Assembly: GCA_022841375.1 (NCBI GenBank)
Contig: JALHRQ010000012.1
Location: 49,326 to 113,325, forward strand
Length of the DNA: 64,000 bases
Direction: 5' to 3'
Source: Burkholderiales bacterium
Lineage (GTDB): Bacteria > Pseudomonadota > Gammaproteobacteria > Burkholderiales > SG8-41
Shown: positions 61,640-64,000 of the stretch, one piece after another
Position numbering within the stretch: position 1 is the stretch's first letter
How the letters are laid out: every line of letters begins with the position of its first letter
Position numbers and translations under genes: made by a program
The notes under the pieces: model-generated
The model's database searches: none
What the model saw: only the letters and a program-made list of their open reading frames with translations
What the model was told of the DNA's origin: nothing

Positions 61640-62608
61640 TCATCGGCTCTCAAATTTCCAGGCGTGCTCGATGATGGTTTCGAGGTCGGCATATTTAGGC
61701 GCCCAACCGAGTTTTTCTTTGGCAAGGCGTGCATCCGCGACCAGCGTGGCGGGATCACCGTGACGTCGGGGCGCATCAACGACTTTGATAATTTTACCGG
61801 TAACCCGTCGGGCAGCATCAATCACTTCTTGTACGGAGAAGCCGTTGCCATTGCCCAAATTATAGGATTGGCTGGGATTCCCGCTGAGCAGGCTTTGCAG
61901 CGATAGCCAGTGGGCTTCGCACAGATCGGTGATGTGGATGTAGTCGCGGATGCACGTGCCATCCGGCGTGTCATAGTCACGGCCGAATACCGAAATGTGC
62001 GGTCTGCGCCCTGATGCAGCCATCAGCACCAAGGGAATCAGATGCGTTTCGGGATCATGACGCTCACCCAGTTGCCCGTCGGGATCGGCGCCGGCGGCGT
62101 TGAAATAGCGAAGGCAAACCGATTTAAGGCCGTAAGCAAGGTCGTAATCCTGTAAAGCCTGTTCCACCATCAATTTTGTCCGACCATAAGGGTTGATGGG
62201 GATCTGCGGGTGTTCTTCGTCGATGGGGCTGTAACGCGGCTCGCCGAAAGTGGCTGCTGTGGAAGAGAAGATGAATTTATCAACGCCAGAATCTCTCATG
62301 ACCTCGAGCAGATTCAGCGTATTGCTCACGTTATTCCGGTAGTACTTGCCGGGCTCCTGGATCGATTCGCCCACTTGGATAAAAGACGCGAAGTGCATCA
62401 CGGCGTCAAAACTTTTGCGCTTGAACAGCCCTTGAAGCAACTGCGTGTCTGCGATGTCGCCTAATACAAAATCACCGGTCAACACCGCATCGCGATGCCC
62501 GCCCGACAGATTGTCCAGCACGGTAATTTCGCAGTCCGCCTGACCCAGGCGTTTGACCATGTGGGAGCCGATGTAGCCTGCGCCGCCGACTACGAGGATT
62601 TTTGACAT
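61640..62608 (-). CDS. galE: UDP-glucose 4-epimerase
   Basis: A 322-aa extended SDR enzyme that interconverts UDP-glucose and UDP-galactose for surface polysaccharides. The NAD motif is GGAGYIGSHM, the catalytic tyrosine is in YGRTK, and the family blocks LRYFNAAGADPDGQLGERH and RDYIHITDL are intact. ATG 62608 begins MSKILVVGG; a TTG two codons earlier is less likely. Confidence 0.94.
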   Translation of the reverse strand: MSKILVVGGAGYIGSHMVKRLGQADCEITVLDNLSGGHRDAVLTGDFVLGDIADTQLLQGLFKRKSFDAVMHFASFIQVGESIQEPGKYYRNNVSNTLNLLEVMRDSGVDKFIFSSTAATFGEPRYSPIDEEHPQIPINPYGRTKLMVEQALQDYDLAYGLKSVCLRYFNAAGADPDGQLGERHDPETHLIPLVLMAASGRRPHISVFGRDYDTPDGTCIRDYIHITDLCEAHWLSLQSLLSGNPSQSYNLGNGNGFSVQEVIDAARRVTGKIIKVVDAPRRHGDPATLVADARLAKEKLGWAPKYADLETIIEHAWKFESR

Positions 62609-62734
62609 TGCCAATACTTTTTTTGGTTTGGGTTGGTGTTGAATTGTCAGGCCTTAGTGCAGTAGAGGGCAACCATTGCGCTTCCTCGGGCCTGCAAAGA
62701 CTGGACATCGCTGGGGTGCGAAGGTTCGTGCGTC

Positions 62735-62859
62735 CGTAGCCCGGAGGCGCCCCGAAGGAAGTCCCCTTGGGGGAGAGGCCGCAGGCCGGAATCTGGGGTT
62801 GCGTTGAGAAAATTGAGGTGGTGCTTATCCCCGGATTTCGCTTCGCTTCATCCGGGCTA
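62735..62859. repeat. Interspersed CCGGATTA/CCGGGCTAC repeat, copy 2
   Basis: It shares GTAGCCCGG, CGCCCCGAAGGAAGTCC, CTTGGGGG and the CATCCGGGCTAC end with 56769-56932. It lies between galE and the downstream dehydrogenase and ends 5 bp before that gene's stop codon. Confidence 0.75.
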
Positions 62860-62864
62860 CAGAG

Positions 62865-63755
62865 TTACGTGGTGCGTTGTTTAAGCCAGGTCATTGGCAA
62901 CATCACCGCATCGCCGTCACCGAGACCTGCACGGGAGACCTCGTCAAAGCACTCCAGCGCGCGGGCGGTGACCGGCAATTCGTCGTAACCTAGGCTGCGA
63001 GCTTCTTCGATCATGGTCGCCATGTCTTTGCGGATGGAATCAATATCAAAGGTGGTATTGGCCGGGGGCTTGCCCTGCATGGCGTCAGCGATCATGCCGC
63101 CGCGGGTTTTGAGGACATTGGGGCCGCCAGAGGAGTCGGCAAAGATGCTGATCAAGCGTGCCGGTTCCAGATCCAGCGGCTGGCACAGCGCCAGCGCTTC
63201 GCCCACGGCCTGCCAGTAGACCAGCAGCGGCAGATTGATTGCCAGCTTGAGGCTTGCACCCGCGCCAACGGGGCCGACATGTTCAATGCGGCGGCACAGT
63301 TGCTCCAGCACCGGCAGCACGCGGGCGAGGTCGGCGGCATCACCCCCGACAAACGCCAGCAGCTTGCCGTCCCGCGCCGGGCCGGTGGTGCCGCCGACGG
63401 GGCAGTCGATCAGTGCAGCACCCTGGGCACGGACGCGGTCGGCGAGAGCGCGCTCGGTTTCCGGGCGCACGGTGCTCATTTCGACGAACAGCTTGCCCTT
63501 GATAGTGCCTGCGAGAAGCCCGTTCGGGCCGTCAAACGCGGTGGCAATCGCTTGGGCATCGGTGAGGATCGACAGAATGATGTCGGCGGCGCTGGCTAGC
63601 TGGGCTGGAGTGTCGACCACCTTTGCGCCATGCACTGCGAGGGCTTCGGCCTTGGCCCGGGTGCGGTTCCACACCGTGACCTCATGGCCGTGTTCGAGCA
63701 ACCGTTCCGCGATGGCTGCGCCCATCCTGCCGATGCCTGCTACGCCGACTTTCAT
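62865..63755 (-). CDS. 3-hydroxyisobutyrate-dehydrogenase-family oxidoreductase
   Basis: A 296-aa beta-hydroxyacid dehydrogenase with NAD(P) motif GIGRMG near residue 7, the substrate loop DCPVGGTTGPARDG and catalytic lysine in GASLKLAINLPL. It has a normal ATG, unlike the relative at 6701. Family enzymes oxidise 3-hydroxyisobutyrate, tartronate semialdehyde and similar acids. It sits near the second amidohydrolase, repeating the gene set of the left cluster. Confidence 0.9.
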   Translation of the reverse strand: MKVGVAGIGRMGAAIAERLLEHGHEVTVWNRTRAKAEALAVHGAKVVDTPAQLASAADIILSILTDAQAIATAFDGPNGLLAGTIKGKLFVEMSTVRPETERALADRVRAQGAALIDCPVGGTTGPARDGKLLAFVGGDAADLARVLPVLEQLCRRIEHVGPVGAGASLKLAINLPLLVYWQAVGEALALCQPLDLEPARLISIFADSSGGPNVLKTRGGMIADAMQGKPPANTTFDIDSIRKDMATMIEEARSLGYDELPVTARALECFDEVSRAGLGDGDAVMLPMTWLKQRTT

Positions 63756-63861
63756 GCCCGTGCTCCGGTTGAATGCAAGGCGTGCATGCTAACCAAAGCG
63801 CGGCTCCGCGGCCACCCGGCAGAGGGTGATTGAGGCTATAGGACGAGGCGGAGGTTTTTGC

Positions 63862-63867
63862 TATAAT
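63862..63867 (+). promoter_or_regulatory. -10 promoter element of tRNA-Arg
   Basis: A perfect TATAAT in TGCTATAAT (extended -10 TGn context) 14 bp before the tRNA. The -35 is not clear. Confidence 0.6.
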
Positions 63868-63881
63868 TCGCGCCTTTCTCG

Positions 63882-63958
63882 GCGGCCGTAGCTCATCTGG
63901 ATAGAGTACTTGGCTACGAACCAAGGGGTAGGGGGTTCGAATCCCTCCGGCCGCGCCA
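63882..63958 (+). tRNA. tRNA-Arg (ACG)
   Basis: A 77-nt cloverleaf with encoded CCA: acceptor GCGGCCG with CGGCCGC, anticodon loop CTACGAA with anticodon ACG, and T arm GGTTCGAATCC. No attachment duplication is seen at its 3' end within the window. Confidence 0.95.
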
Positions 63959-63970
63959 GTGAATCAAAGG

Positions 63971-64000
63971 CTTAGGCTACTTTCGGGTAGCCTAAGTTTT
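63971..64000 (+). terminator. Intrinsic terminator of tRNA-Arg
   Basis: A 10-bp stem CTTAGGCTAC (63971-63980) with GTAGCCTAAG (63987-63996), followed by Ts that run to the window edge. Confidence 0.9.

Noticed and set aside
63882..63958. tRNA-Arg as an attachment site of a second element
   Set aside because: No duplicate of its 3' end was seen in the window and it is followed directly by its own terminator.

Overview
The window looks like a chromosomal segment of a betaproteobacterium, probably close to Burkholderiales/Nitrosomonadales. Four genes encode orphan Bug/TctC-type periplasmic solute-binding proteins, an expanded family typical of Betaproteobacteria. There is a PEP-CTERM exported protein, G+C-rich codon use, and betaproteobacterial interspersed repeats. 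No rRNA genes or CRISPR arrays are visible. Two tRNA genes are present: Asn on the minus strand near 29.9 kb and Arg at the right end.

Layout. 1-10 kb is a catabolic/oxidoreductase cluster: two Gfo/Idh/MocA dehydrogenases, a LysR regulator translationally coupled to an amidohydrolase, NudC, a bicupin protein, a Bug protein, a 3-hydroxyisobutyrate-dehydrogenase-like enzyme with no canonical start codon, an LVIVD-repeat protein and a CobW-type GTPase. 10-23 kb holds envelope and redox genes: a FecR-domain protein, a frameshifted SMP-30-like propeller, an MFS transporter, a membrane glutaredoxin, a Crp/Fnr regulator, a PEP-CTERM nidogen-like protein, DsbB with a DsbA-like partner, an AI-2E-family permease and several small proteins.

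23.14-29.83 kb is a 6.68-kb integrative element inserted at the 3' end of tRNA-Asn and bounded by a 13-bp direct repeat. It carries a five-repeat DUF723-like/GIY-YIG-like nuclease, a divergent HEPN-like protein, two HTH proteins, a Rep_trans/RstA-like replication initiator, two tiny proteins and a large serine recombinase. The recombinase reading frame runs antisense into the tRNA. I regard the nuclease cargo as the best candidate for an undescribed function.

30-34 kb has an AsmA-like protein, an aromatic aminotransferase and two toxin-antitoxin pairs (HigBA and Doc). 34.3-50.9 kb is a scarred array of a repeated module: a secreted lipoprotein followed by an RTX lipase. One intact copy has a 309-aa lipoprotein, a 3458-aa lipase-RTX protein and an HlyD adaptor. 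Broken copies are interrupted by REP-associated (RAYT) transposase elements and their internally deleted, inverted-repeat-bounded derivatives.

51-64 kb contains a RelE/ParE-XRE pair, an SDR gene divergent from a MerR regulator with a palindromic site between them, a GNAT-like protein, a peroxiredoxin, a second catabolic cluster (VOC protein, three Bug proteins, dienelactone hydrolase), MazEF, a second amidohydrolase, GalE and another HIBADH-like dehydrogenase. The two catabolic regions mirror each other (amidohydrolase, Bug, HIBADH-like). They probably serve uptake and breakdown of organic acids or aromatic ring-cleavage products; substrates cannot be read from sequence.
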